A stretch of 64,000 nt of DNA from Rhodopseudomonas sp. BAL398 (lineage in GTDB: Bacteria; Pseudomonadota; Alphaproteobacteria; Rhizobiales; Xanthobacteraceae). Where the stretch lies: contig NZ_CP133114.1 of assembly GCF_033001325.1 (NCBI RefSeq), positions 1 to 64,000 of the forward strand. The letters run 5' to 3'. The position numbers and the translations under genes are program-made. The notes beneath the pieces were generated by a model. It saw nothing but the letters and a program-made list of their open reading frames with translations. It searched no databases and was not told the origin of the DNA. Shown here one piece after another: positions 17,430-25,501 of the stretch. Positions within the stretch are counted from its first letter, which is position 1; every line of letters starts with the position of its first letter.

Positions 17430-19298
17430 TCATTTCACGTCGAGAACGAGCATCAGGCCTCCGCCGCCCTGCTGCTCGACATTGTTGTTCGCCGTGTGAT
17501 GCGGGATGTGGCAATGCACCAGCCATTTGCCGGGTTTGCGCGCTGTCCAGATAACGTCATAACGCTGGCCGGGTCCGACATTGACGGTGTCCGCCTGATA
17601 TCTGGCACCTTCGTTCAGGGTTACGCCATCGACGGCAACGACCTCGAACGGTCCGCCGTGAACATGCATAGGATGCACGAAATTATTGTTGGTGCCGATG
17701 AATCGCAACTTGATGGTTTGACCGACCTTCATGGCAACGGTATCGGTCGAGGGATAGGCCTTGCCGTTAATGGTGAAATAGTTCGGGAACGCTCCCTCCA
17801 TCAGCATGGCCGGATAGGTCAACCACTCGCGTTTGAGCCATTCCTGCAGCTGGATCGTGTAATCGAGGTCGGCTTTGACTTCGGCACCGGGGTCCTTGGG
17901 CGCGATCAGCAACGCGCCGTAGAGTCCCAGCGCCTGCTGGCGATCCGGATGGTCGTGGCTGTGATAGAAATACGTGCCGCTTTGCCCGACCGTGAATTCG
18001 TAGGTGTAGGATCCGCCGGGCGGCACCGGTTTCTGGGTGATCTTCGCCGGACCATCCATCTCGTTCGGGACGATCAGCCCGTGCCAATGAACGGTCGTGG
18101 TTTCCGGAAGCGCGTTGTGGAAATTGATGCGGACGTGATCGCCCTCGGTCAACTGCAACCGCGGTCCGGGCACCTGGCGGTTGTAGGCGTAGGCTTCGAC
18201 CGCAACGTCCGGCAGAATGTTCCATTGGATGATGGAAGCTTCGATATCGAATACCTTGACCCCGTTCTCGACGCGCGGTTCGAGCACGCGGTCGCCCTTG
18301 GCATCGGGCGGCGCCTTATAGACGACCTGCCTTGGCTTGACCGCCGCCATGTCCTTCATCGCCTCGCCCGGAAGATCGAAGGTGTTGATCATGCCCGGAG
18401 GCATGATGGCGCCGTCTACGTCGCGGACGCTCAGACCCAGGTTCACAGAAAATCCCGGCACCACCATTCCGGAGATCAGAAGAAACGAAGTTACCCCGGC
18501 CAACGCGACCAACTGCGGGACCGTGGCCTCGCTGCCCATCCGGTGACCGCCCCCATGCTGCATTCCGCCATGGTGTCCGGCTTCGCTCTGTTTCCCATAT
18601 GCTTCCTGACGCGGCTGCGACGCCCCGCCCTCTGCCCGCACGGTCATCAGACCATGTTTGATCTTCTTCTTCACCATCCAGACGTTGAACGGGTACGCCG
18701 TCGCAAACCCGACCATGACGCCGAGCGACATCACGCCCCAGAAGACCAGTTCGAGCGGGTCCATGGCGCGCATGTCACGGCCCATCATCAGCAGGCTCAT
18801 CGTCGGCGCCATTCCCGCCATCATGGCGTTCATGCTGATGAACTCGGGCATGAAGCTCTTGCGCACGTTCTCCCAGTACGTTCCGCCCATCATCTTCTTC
18901 ATGAACAGGGACTGGAAGATGAAGAGGCCGAACGTGAACCCGGCAACGTACTCGACAATCAGGTCGATCCACATCGGAAGGCCCAGGAGCGCCGTTATTG
19001 TGGCCGCGAGGATGATCCCAGTGGCATCGCCGGCGACGCAATGGATGGTGCTTCCAATCCCCTGCTTCCACAGCGGAGAGGTGAACCGCTCATGCTCGCC
19101 GGGATGCGGCTCTTTGTCCGCCAGCACGTAAAGTAGCAGACCGAACGGTCCCATGTAGAGCGTGACGAGGATGAAGCCCCACTTCATCACCGTCGGCTCA
19201 GGATTGCCGTTGAACTGGTCGAAGGCGACGTACGCGGCGGAGGCAACCGCGATGACGAACCATGCGATCAGGAAATAATCATAAGGAAGCGCAATCAT
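17430..19298 (-). CDS. DUF4396 membrane domain fused to multicopper oxidase
   Basis: This is a 622-residue protein in two parts. Residues 1-215 hold about six membrane helices of the DUF4396 type (WKQGIGSTIHCVAGDATGI). A His/Met/Gly-rich linker at 225-258 and another helix (262-285) follow. Residues 325-622 are a two-cupredoxin multicopper oxidase with all copper motifs: HWHG (404-407), HSHDH (446-450), HPMHVH (542-547) and HCHIPHH (595-601). The oxidase would sit on the outer face of the membrane and oxidise Cu(I). No stop or frameshift separates the parts. A SigF-like site lies 38 bases upstream, and copC and copD follow. Confidence 0.88.
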   Translation of the reverse strand: MIALPYDYFLIAWFVIAVASAAYVAFDQFNGNPEPTVMKWGFILVTLYMGPFGLLLYVLADKEPHPGEHERFTSPLWKQGIGSTIHCVAGDATGIILAATITALLGLPMWIDLIVEYVAGFTFGLFIFQSLFMKKMMGGTYWENVRKSFMPEFISMNAMMAGMAPTMSLLMMGRDMRAMDPLELVFWGVMSLGVMVGFATAYPFNVWMVKKKIKHGLMTVRAEGGASQPRQEAYGKQSEAGHHGGMQHGGGHRMGSEATVPQLVALAGVTSFLLISGMVVPGFSVNLGLSVRDVDGAIMPPGMINTFDLPGEAMKDMAAVKPRQVVYKAPPDAKGDRVLEPRVENGVKVFDIEASIIQWNILPDVAVEAYAYNRQVPGPRLQLTEGDHVRINFHNALPETTTVHWHGLIVPNEMDGPAKITQKPVPPGGSYTYEFTVGQSGTYFYHSHDHPDRQQALGLYGALLIAPKDPGAEVKADLDYTIQLQEWLKREWLTYPAMLMEGAFPNYFTINGKAYPSTDTVAMKVGQTIKLRFIGTNNNFVHPMHVHGGPFEVVAVDGVTLNEGARYQADTVNVGPGQRYDVIWTARKPGKWLVHCHIPHHTANNNVEQQGGGGLMLVLDVK

Positions 19299-19335
19299 AG
19301 AGACCTCGCTTAAGCCCAGTCGCTGCGCGTATTGA

Positions 19336-19360
19336 TTCGCATCGACCGTAGGCTGGTTAC
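19336..19360 (-). promoter_or_regulatory. Probable SigF-type promoter with 15-base spacer
   Basis: On the minus strand it reads GGTAACC, 15 bases, CGAATC, one base shorter than the other sites in the window. It ends 38 bases before the oxidase start, an ideal position for the oxidase-copC-copD unit. Confidence 0.5.
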
Positions 19361-19446
19361 CGGTTGTCCTTTAAACGTCCGAGACGTCGTATCGTTCTTC
19401 GCAGCTATGTCGCCTGCGCCGCAAAACGCGAAAGTCCTTTGGTTCG

Positions 19447-20667
19447 TCATTCATTCCCTCCTTTGGGCCCGATTGCGGCGGGCGTTACCGATAGTTTGGG
19501 TGCGCGGACATCAAGCGTTCGGGACCAGGTCCGATAGAGCGCGACGGCCGTCATCAGCAGAAGTCCGCCGACGCTCACCCCGATCTGGGTAAGCATACGG
19601 TCCGAATACATCTCCAGAATGAAATGTCCGACGAACGACAGAAAAATCCCGATGCAGAAAACCTCCAGCGACCTCTGACCACATACGATGATCGGACGAA
19701 CCAGGCTCGAACGAAGGCCGTTCCAGTCTCGCGGAACGAGGTGAACCACGATCACCGCAAGCGCCAGAAAATGAACAATCCTGTAGGGTGCAAGATTGGT
19801 TTTCTCACTGAGAACATCGAACAGGGGTGACAACGTCGATACATCAAGGCGAGCACCAACTGTTACGACGAATGCGAAAACCACGAATGCAATGCTCGCG
19901 ATCAGGACTGTTCGGGTCCGAGCCAACGCTTGCGCCCGGGCGGCGCCGCCCAACGCCGCCCATGCTCCCATCGTGAACGGAAGCTGCCATGTGAATGGAT
20001 TGAAGTACCAGCCGCCCGCGGGATAGGCCGGAAAATTCCAGCCGAAATGGCGGGCCAGCAAATAGACCGCGATTGCGGCAGCCAGCGCCGTATTCGGAGT
20101 CCGCATCATCAGCATCAGCAACGGGGCAAAGCCCGCCATCAGCACGATATATAAAGGCAGGACGTCCAGATTAAGCGGCTTGAACTGGAGAAGGAGGCCG
20201 TGTGTGAGCGTCGCCACCGGCCGCTCTATCAGCCCGGCCACGTTGAACTCATCCAGCAAGTGGGAATGTCCGTAGTCCTGCGCCACGTACCCGATGGCTG
20301 CGGCGTAGAACACGAACAATAGGACATGCGCCACATACAGCTGCCACACCCGGCGGATCAGCAAGGCCGTCCCCGCGAGATATCCCTGCGCGGCCATCCT
20401 GCGTGCGTAGATGAACGCCGCGGTGTAACCGGAAATGAACACGAAAACGTCCGCGGCATCGCTGAAGCCGTAGTTTCGCGTGGTCACCCATGCCACCGTA
20501 TTGTTCGGAATGTGATCAAGGAAGATCGCCCAGTTCGCCAGTCCGCGGAACAGATCCAGCCGCAGGTCGCGCCCCAAGGATGATGATCTGCGTGCTCCAT
20601 GGCCTTCGACCGCGCCTCCGCCAGGCGAACCTGCATTCGGTGCGCACCGCATGTCGCCCTCGGTCAT
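19447..20667 (-). CDS. OpgC-like membrane acyltransferase
   Basis: This is a 406-residue OpgC-domain protein with about ten membrane segments. Key blocks are RDLRLDLFRGLANWAIFLDH (active-site His region), TTRNYGFSDAADVFVFISGY and FKPLNLDVLPLYIVLMAGF. It is a close paralogue of the protein at the left edge of the window. The start at 20667 overlaps the FkbM stop in an ATGA; the frame opens further upstream, but that part is Arg-rich and out of family. OpgC enzymes modify osmoregulated periplasmic glucans. The pairing with a methyltransferase suggests joint glycan modification, which is inference. Confidence 0.88.
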   Translation of the reverse strand: MTEGDMRCAPNAGSPGGGAVEGHGARRSSSLGRDLRLDLFRGLANWAIFLDHIPNNTVAWVTTRNYGFSDAADVFVFISGYTAAFIYARRMAAQGYLAGTALLIRRVWQLYVAHVLLFVFYAAAIGYVAQDYGHSHLLDEFNVAGLIERPVATLTHGLLLQFKPLNLDVLPLYIVLMAGFAPLLMLMMRTPNTALAAAIAVYLLARHFGWNFPAYPAGGWYFNPFTWQLPFTMGAWAALGGAARAQALARTRTVLIASIAFVVFAFVVTVGARLDVSTLSPLFDVLSEKTNLAPYRIVHFLALAVIVVHLVPRDWNGLRSSLVRPIIVCGQRSLEVFCIGIFLSFVGHFILEMYSDRMLTQIGVSVGGLLLMTAVALYRTWSRTLDVRAPKLSVTPAAIGPKGGNE

Positions 20668-21641
20668 CGGCGAATCCATTGCGCAGACTGCAATCGGTCT
20701 TCCCAAACCGGGCTTCGCGTGGCGAATACGTTGTAGCCGACCCAACGATATCGCTTCACGCGATCCAGCACCGCCGGACCTTCGACGCGAACGAAACGAC
20801 AATCGGCGGGGTCGAAGATGTAGAGCCTCAACGCGGCCTCATTCATCAAATGATACGAAACACCGTGCGCCCGATCCGAGCCGTGATCCTCGCAGATCAA
20901 AAGCGAATCTCCGGACAACAAGTTCTTTGCGCCTTCGATTGCTTCGATCTCAACCCCTTCGACATCCAGCTTGATGACCGTCGGCGCCTGTGCATCGAGG
21001 GCGCCGCCGAGTAGGCCGTCGAGCGAGATGCGTCTCACCGCTCCGTGATCGTCATCCGCAACCGCATAAGTCGAAAATGCCTCGTGTCGTCGTCCCGCGA
21101 CACGCACGAACCCGCCTGTGTTGCCACCGATGGCCGCGTTCACGCAGCGATACCGGTTGCCGTTCAATCCGGCGTTCAATGCGAGCCGCGCGGCGTTATC
21201 GGGTGAGGCTTCGATCGCCAGGACGGTCTGGCGGCCGAACGGTTCGCTCGATGCGAGAACCGACCAATAGCCGAAATTGGCCCCGCAATCGACGAAGGTG
21301 TACCTGATGTCGGCGACGCTCTTCAGAAACACCTCGATCTCTTCTTCGTAGTCGTACCGATCGTTGAGGATTCGGCTCCAGTATCGATCACAAAACGGAA
21401 TCGCAAATCTTGCATCTGCATTCAATCCAACGACGATGTCGCGTTGCGCGACGGCGCTGGAAACCACGTCGCACCCCCATCCGTAACCGCGGTGACCGAA
21501 CGGCCGCGTAACGACGGAGCCGATCTGCAGTGCGTAGACCGCCATTTGGTCGACCAGGCTTGCCCCACTTAGGTTGCCGCTCTGGCGGTCGTAGAAAAAC
21601 TCTGCATCGGCCCCATTGTTACGACGCAACGATCCCTCCAT
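20664..21641 (-). CDS. FkbM family methyltransferase
   Basis: This is a 325-residue SAM-dependent methyltransferase. The SAM pocket is FVDCGANFGYWSVLAS near residue 132, with the acidic IEASPDN about 25 residues later. The FkbM signature IKLDVEGVEIEAIEGA lies near residue 225. The ATG at 21641 has CAGGAG upstream, while the frame from 21665 adds an Arg-rich stub. It is coupled to the OpgC gene by ATGA. A fragment of a related gene survives at 31092-31172, which implies duplication or repeated insertion of such cassettes. Confidence 0.85.
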   Translation of the reverse strand: MEGSLRRNNGADAEFFYDRQSGNLSGASLVDQMAVYALQIGSVVTRPFGHRGYGWGCDVVSSAVAQRDIVVGLNADARFAIPFCDRYWSRILNDRYDYEEEIEVFLKSVADIRYTFVDCGANFGYWSVLASSEPFGRQTVLAIEASPDNAARLALNAGLNGNRYRCVNAAIGGNTGGFVRVAGRRHEAFSTYAVADDDHGAVRRISLDGLLGGALDAQAPTVIKLDVEGVEIEAIEGAKNLLSGDSLLICEDHGSDRAHGVSYHLMNEAALRLYIFDPADCRFVRVEGPAVLDRVKRYRWVGYNVFATRSPVWEDRLQSAQWIRR

Positions 21642-21710
21642 CCTAAAACTCCTGCTCCGCCGCATTCGACGCCGCCGAACCTGAGGCCGACGGCGTCGAA
21701 AAGCCGGGTG

Positions 21711-22016
21711 CTATTTCTGCTTCTCGATCTTGGTGACGGTGATGCCAGCCGTTGCCCGTTCGGCCTGGAATTGCACCTTGTCGCCGACCTTGACCTGTTT
21801 GAGCATCGCCGGGTCCTGAACGCGGAACACCATCGTCATGCCGTCCTCGTCCATGTCGAGGTTCTTAATCGGCCCGTGCTTCAAGGTGATCTTGCCGGCG
21901 GACTCGTCGATCTTCTTGACTTCGCCCTTGGCCATGTCGGCCTGCGCCATTACAGCGGCTGACGACAAAGCGAAAGAGATCGCGACAATTCCCGCGATGA
22001 AGTTGCGTGTTTTCAT
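21711..22016 (-). CDS. CusF-like periplasmic copper-binding protein
   Basis: This is a 101-residue protein with a signal peptide ending at VMAQA and a CusF OB-fold: AKGEVKKIDESAGKITLKHG, PIKNLDMDEDGMTMVFRV, VKVGDKVQF. The His (KHG) and the two Met (GMTMVF) are present. The Trp of classic CusF (NWPAM) is replaced (DEDGM), so metal affinity may differ from the copy at 13584. The ATG at 22016 has GAGGAG five bases upstream; a GTG two codons earlier is less likely. It lies 12 bases after the acetyltransferase stop. Confidence 0.82.
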   Translation of the reverse strand: MKTRNFIAGIVAISFALSSAAVMAQADMAKGEVKKIDESAGKITLKHGPIKNLDMDEDGMTMVFRVQDPAMLKQVKVGDKVQFQAERATAGITVTKIEKQK

Positions 22017-22028
22017 TTTCACTCCTCT

Positions 22029-23117
22029 TCAGTTACTTCGCCTTCCCTCGGAAGGCCTTCTTTCACGCTGCCAGCGCTGGATCCTGTTACGTGCGTCACG
22101 GAGGGCGAACAGTCCTCCCACGACCACGCGCGCGGTCACATCGGGGCAGTAGTGAAATTCACGGACGGCAAGCAGAACGCCTCGTTTGCCCGCGAGTCCC
22201 TTTTTGAATTGCCGGATTCCCGGATCACCGGGACCGCCGAGTTCGTACCAGCGCACCTTCGTGTTTTCCCGCAGCCAGCGCATGACGTGCCATTGCAGGA
22301 CGTATCCGGCGTTCAGTGCGGTCGCCTCGTCGCTGGTCGCACCGAAGACGTAATAGGCGAGATCACCCACGACGCTGAATGCGATGCCGCCGATCGGCTT
22401 TCCATCGTGATACGCCAAGGCAATGCGCATCTTCATTCGTTCCGGAAGCCGCATCAGGTCCGGAATGGATGCGGGCAGATCGACGCCCGGATAGTTCAGG
22501 TTCTTGCGCCGAACCATCTCGGCATAGACGTCCTGGAAGGTCTTGATGTCGGCCGGAGCGTCACCGATACGAACGTCAAGGCCGTGCGCAAGACCCTTGC
22601 GGAGATTGTAGCGCCATCGCTGATCCAGGCTTTTCTGCTGCTCCGCCTCGTCGAGCGACGCATCGACGAAGTAGCGGTCAAGCATCGATGACTTGGAGTC
22701 CGTGAGACCCATTTCGGTCAGAATTTGCGCTTCGATCGGATAGAAGTCCGGATGGGGACGCGGACGGAGGACGAGGTAAAGCTTTCGCCGCCGACAATAT
22801 TCGTCCACCAACGCTCCCACCACAGTCCGGTAGTGCTCCGGGTCGGGAGCAACGTCAAAGGGGCGCCAGAACGGCGCGAAGCGCACGAGCGCCATGCCGC
22901 GGCCGAGATAAGGCACGAGATACAATCCGATCCGGGCACCTGCGACGGGAGTGCTCTCGCGCCGCAGCAGAATATGGCTCGATCGTTCGCCCCGTTGTCC
23001 GGAGCCGTAGATTGCCGTCTGCTCGTAGTGGACGTCGGCGAACGTCCCCATCGCCGCGTGCCATCCGTCGTCCGGCACGCAGTCGATCTGGCGTTCGTTC
23101 ACAACATCACCCTGCAT
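22029..23117 (-). CDS. FemAB/GNAT-like acetyltransferase
   Basis: This is a 362-residue protein of the FemAB-like or GNAT group. Blocks RWRYNLRKGLAHGLDVRIG, KPIGGIAFSVVGDLAYYVFG and WYELGGPGDPGIRQFKKGL match the family that adds aminoacyl or acyl groups to peptidoglycan, lipids or exopolysaccharide units. The long frame opens at 23285, but the stretch before ATG 23117 is Arg/Ser/Pro-rich and overlaps the oxidase relic, so I use 23117. The ribosome site is weak. It is followed by a CusF-like gene, suggesting envelope modification within a copper regulon. Confidence 0.7.
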   Translation of the reverse strand: MQGDVVNERQIDCVPDDGWHAAMGTFADVHYEQTAIYGSGQRGERSSHILLRRESTPVAGARIGLYLVPYLGRGMALVRFAPFWRPFDVAPDPEHYRTVVGALVDEYCRRRKLYLVLRPRPHPDFYPIEAQILTEMGLTDSKSSMLDRYFVDASLDEAEQQKSLDQRWRYNLRKGLAHGLDVRIGDAPADIKTFQDVYAEMVRRKNLNYPGVDLPASIPDLMRLPERMKMRIALAYHDGKPIGGIAFSVVGDLAYYVFGATSDEATALNAGYVLQWHVMRWLRENTKVRWYELGGPGDPGIRQFKKGLAGKRGVLLAVREFHYCPDVTARVVVGGLFALRDARNRIQRWQRERRPSEGRRSN

Positions 23118-23163
23118 GACAAATATCGCGCGGCTTGTTCGAACATTCCTATCCGACTCTCGG

Positions 23164-23364
23164 TCATCGCGAAGCGGGAATGATCGGCACGGTCGGAGTG
23201 AAGCGAACCGCCGGCTCGCGGTAGGCGAACGCCCAGCCGCCGGGATTGTCGGCGATGTTGAAAGCGGCTCGATAGGAACATCCATCGTCGCGATCCCAGC
23301 ACCCAGCCGCCGTCCGTGTCACCGCGAAGTGGTGGCCGTGCAAGTGATACGGATAATTGATCAT
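23164..23364 (-). pseudogene. Multicopper oxidase fragment coupled to cytochrome c
   Basis: This is a 66-codon frame whose start MINYPYHLHGHHFAVTRTA matches residues 260-276 of the intact oxidase at 24108-25490 (TNHPIHLHGHHFAVTCTDGG). Its middle (NIADNPGGWAFAYREP) matches VVADNPGDWAFHCHKSH, but with the essential HCH and following His lost. Two copper-binding blocks are thus kept and one destroyed. The ATG overlaps the cytochrome c stop (ATGA), so it may still be translated. Most likely it is the relic of an oxidase that once followed the cytochrome. Confidence 0.6.
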
Positions 23365-23984
23365 GGCTGTTGTCCTACACCTTTTGAGGGCTCAGGCTTT
23401 GTGCCGTGCTGATGTGGTTCGCTACCGTGTTGATGTTGATTGCCGCCGCCACCTTGATCCATAGACCCCATTTCTTCGTCGGGCGGCGCCTTGGCAACGA
23501 TGTCCTTGTAGTCCTGCGGCGACATACCCGGCAATTTTTGGACAAAAGCAACGATGCTCCAGATCGTATCGTCATCATGACCTAATCCCCATGCGGGCAT
23601 CGCCGTCATCTTCAAGCCGTGCTTCGTCACCCAAAAGACGGTCCTTGGATCGAGCTTCGTTTGCGAGAGATTGGGCGGCTGCGGATACAGGCCGGGCCGG
23701 ATCTCCGAATCGCTTTTGCCGGGCGCAAGATGGCAGCCCACGCACATCGCGGCGTACTGCCCCGCTCCCTTCAGAATCAATTGTTCGTCGGCCAAATCGG
23801 GCACCTTGATATCGCGTGCGCGAACCGCGATCGCCCGATCGCGTGCGGCTTCCAGCACTTTGCTGGTAATATTCCAATGCGGAACATCAGCGCCAATTTC
23901 GTAAGCTCCAGAGACGATGAATGCACCGCCTCCGAACAGTACCATCAAGCCGAAAAGGCTGGCCCCGAGTATTATTCGCTTCAT
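23361..23984 (-). CDS. Membrane-anchored or periplasmic cytochrome c
   Basis: This is a 207-residue class I-type cytochrome. An N-terminal helix (IILGASLFGLMVLFGGGAF) is a signal or anchor. Heme attachment is at CVGCH (near residue 83). The distal ligand is probably the Met in MTAMPAWGLGHDDDTIW, the usual block of single-heme dehydrogenase partners. The C-terminus is His/Gln-rich (NQHQHGSEPHQHG). ATG 23984 has GGAGACC upstream. Lying between two oxidase-type sequences, it could pass electrons from copper oxidation; this is inferred from context. Confidence 0.85.
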   Translation of the reverse strand: MKRIILGASLFGLMVLFGGGAFIVSGAYEIGADVPHWNITSKVLEAARDRAIAVRARDIKVPDLADEQLILKGAGQYAAMCVGCHLAPGKSDSEIRPGLYPQPPNLSQTKLDPRTVFWVTKHGLKMTAMPAWGLGHDDDTIWSIVAFVQKLPGMSPQDYKDIVAKAPPDEEMGSMDQGGGGNQHQHGSEPHQHGTKPEPSKGVGQQP

Positions 23985-24107
23985 CGATAGGTCTCCATGC
24001 GTCATGCTTCGGACGCAGCTATAATTGATGTTCGAGAGTACGTGTTGGTGCCGCCTGCGGTCGGACTTTCCGATCCTACCCGCTCAGCGTGGAGAGATCG
24101 CAGCCAA

Positions 24108-25490
24108 CTACATCCCCTTCATGCCATTCATTCCCTTCATGTTCATTCCTTTCATGCCCTTCATGTCGTCAGGCATCGCCTTCGGTTTTGACGACGCGGG
24201 GACTGGGGCTCCTGTCGCATCGACCTCGTAAGCAACCGTACGCTCAGGGTTCTTGTACGGCCCTGGATCGCGATAGTCGTCACTTGCCATGCCTTCGCGG
24301 ATCTTCATCACCGTGAACATGCCGCCCATTTCGATCGGCCCGAATTGTCCGGAGCCTGTCATCATCGGCAGCGTGTTGTCCGGCGCGGGCATCTCCATCT
24401 CGCCCATCGCCATGCCCGTCGACCCCATCACCATAGCGTCGGGCGCCAGCTTGCCGACCGCTTTCGCCAAGTCCTTCTTTGAGACGCCGATCATGTTGCG
24501 CATGTCGTGGCCCATGGCGTTCATGGTGTGGTGCGACTTGTGGCAGTGAAACGCCCAGTCCCCGGGATTGTCGGCGACGACGTCGAACGCACGAACCGCG
24601 CCGACAGGTACGTCGGTCGTCGTCTCCGGCCATTGCGCGCTTTCGGGAACCCAGCCGCCGTCCGTGCAGGTCACCGCGAAATGGTGTCCGTGCAGGTGGA
24701 TCGGATGGTTGGTCATGGTGAGATTGCCGATCCGCACTCGTACCTTGTCGCCGAGCCGCACCGGCAGCGGGTCGATGCCCGGAAACACCCGGCTGTTGAA
24801 TGTCCACATGTTGAAGTCGGTCATCTCGTTGACCTTCGGCAGGTAGGTGCCGGGATCGATGTCGTAGGTGCTCATGATAAAGACGAAGTCGCGATCGACC
24901 GGGCGGAAGGACGGGTCGCGCGGATGCACGATGAACATCCCCATCATGCCCATCGCCATCTGGACCATTTCGTCGGAGTGCGGGTGGTACATGAACGTCC
25001 CGCTGTTCTTCATCTCGAACTCGTAGACGAAGGTCTTGCCGGGCTTGATATGCGGCTGATTGAGTCCGCCGACGCCGTCCATGCCGTTCGGCACGATCAT
25101 GCCGTGCCAATGCACGGTCGTGTGTTCCGGCAATTTGTTGGTGACGAAGATGCGGACCTTGTCGCCCTCGACCGCCTCGATCGTCGGCCCCGGTGCCTGA
25201 CCGTTGTAGCCCCAGAGGTTGGCTTTCATGCCGGGCGCGAATTCGCGGACGACAGGTTCAGCGACGAGATGAAACTCCTTCCAGTCGCCGTTCATTCGCC
25301 AGGGAAGCGACCAGCCGTTGAGCGTGACGACCGGACGGTAATCCGGACCGCTGGTCGGATGCAGCGGCGGCTGCATCGTCACCTTGTCCATGATCGGCGC
25401 TTCCGGAATGTTGGCCGCCTGCACGCGGCCGCTGACGGCGCTGGCGCCGACCAGCGCCGCCGTTCCCAGAAATCCTCTTCGCGATAGCAT
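24108..25490 (-). CDS. Tat-exported multicopper oxidase, CopA type
   Basis: This is a 460-residue periplasmic multicopper oxidase. The twin-arginine signal SRRGFLG is at residues 3-9. The copper motifs are HWHG (127-130), HPHS (169-172), HPIHLHGHH (262-270) and HCHKSHH (315-321). A Met-rich region (residues 355-395) and a C-terminal tail of repeated MKGM units would bind Cu(I). Start choice: TTG 25505 and ATG 25502 overlap the upstream stop, but ATG 25490 has GGAGG five bases before it and places the Tat motif correctly. It follows the TolC-like gene directly in the same operon. Confidence 0.92.
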   Translation of the reverse strand: MLSRRGFLGTAALVGASAVSGRVQAANIPEAPIMDKVTMQPPLHPTSGPDYRPVVTLNGWSLPWRMNGDWKEFHLVAEPVVREFAPGMKANLWGYNGQAPGPTIEAVEGDKVRIFVTNKLPEHTTVHWHGMIVPNGMDGVGGLNQPHIKPGKTFVYEFEMKNSGTFMYHPHSDEMVQMAMGMMGMFIVHPRDPSFRPVDRDFVFIMSTYDIDPGTYLPKVNEMTDFNMWTFNSRVFPGIDPLPVRLGDKVRVRIGNLTMTNHPIHLHGHHFAVTCTDGGWVPESAQWPETTTDVPVGAVRAFDVVADNPGDWAFHCHKSHHTMNAMGHDMRNMIGVSKKDLAKAVGKLAPDAMVMGSTGMAMGEMEMPAPDNTLPMMTGSGQFGPIEMGGMFTVMKIREGMASDDYRDPGPYKNPERTVAYEVDATGAPVPASSKPKAMPDDMKGMKGMNMKGMNGMKGM

Positions 25491-25501
25491 GTTGGCCTCC
25501 A

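Noticed and set aside
17496-19136. Long antisense frame of 546 codons opposite the oxidase fusion
   Set aside because: It is Arg/His/Asp-rich with no domain or ribosome site, and it mirrors a real gene on the other strand with clear copper motifs.
24507-25487. Antisense frame of 326 codons opposite the Tat oxidase
   Set aside because: Shadow of the high-GC oxidase gene; no protein features.
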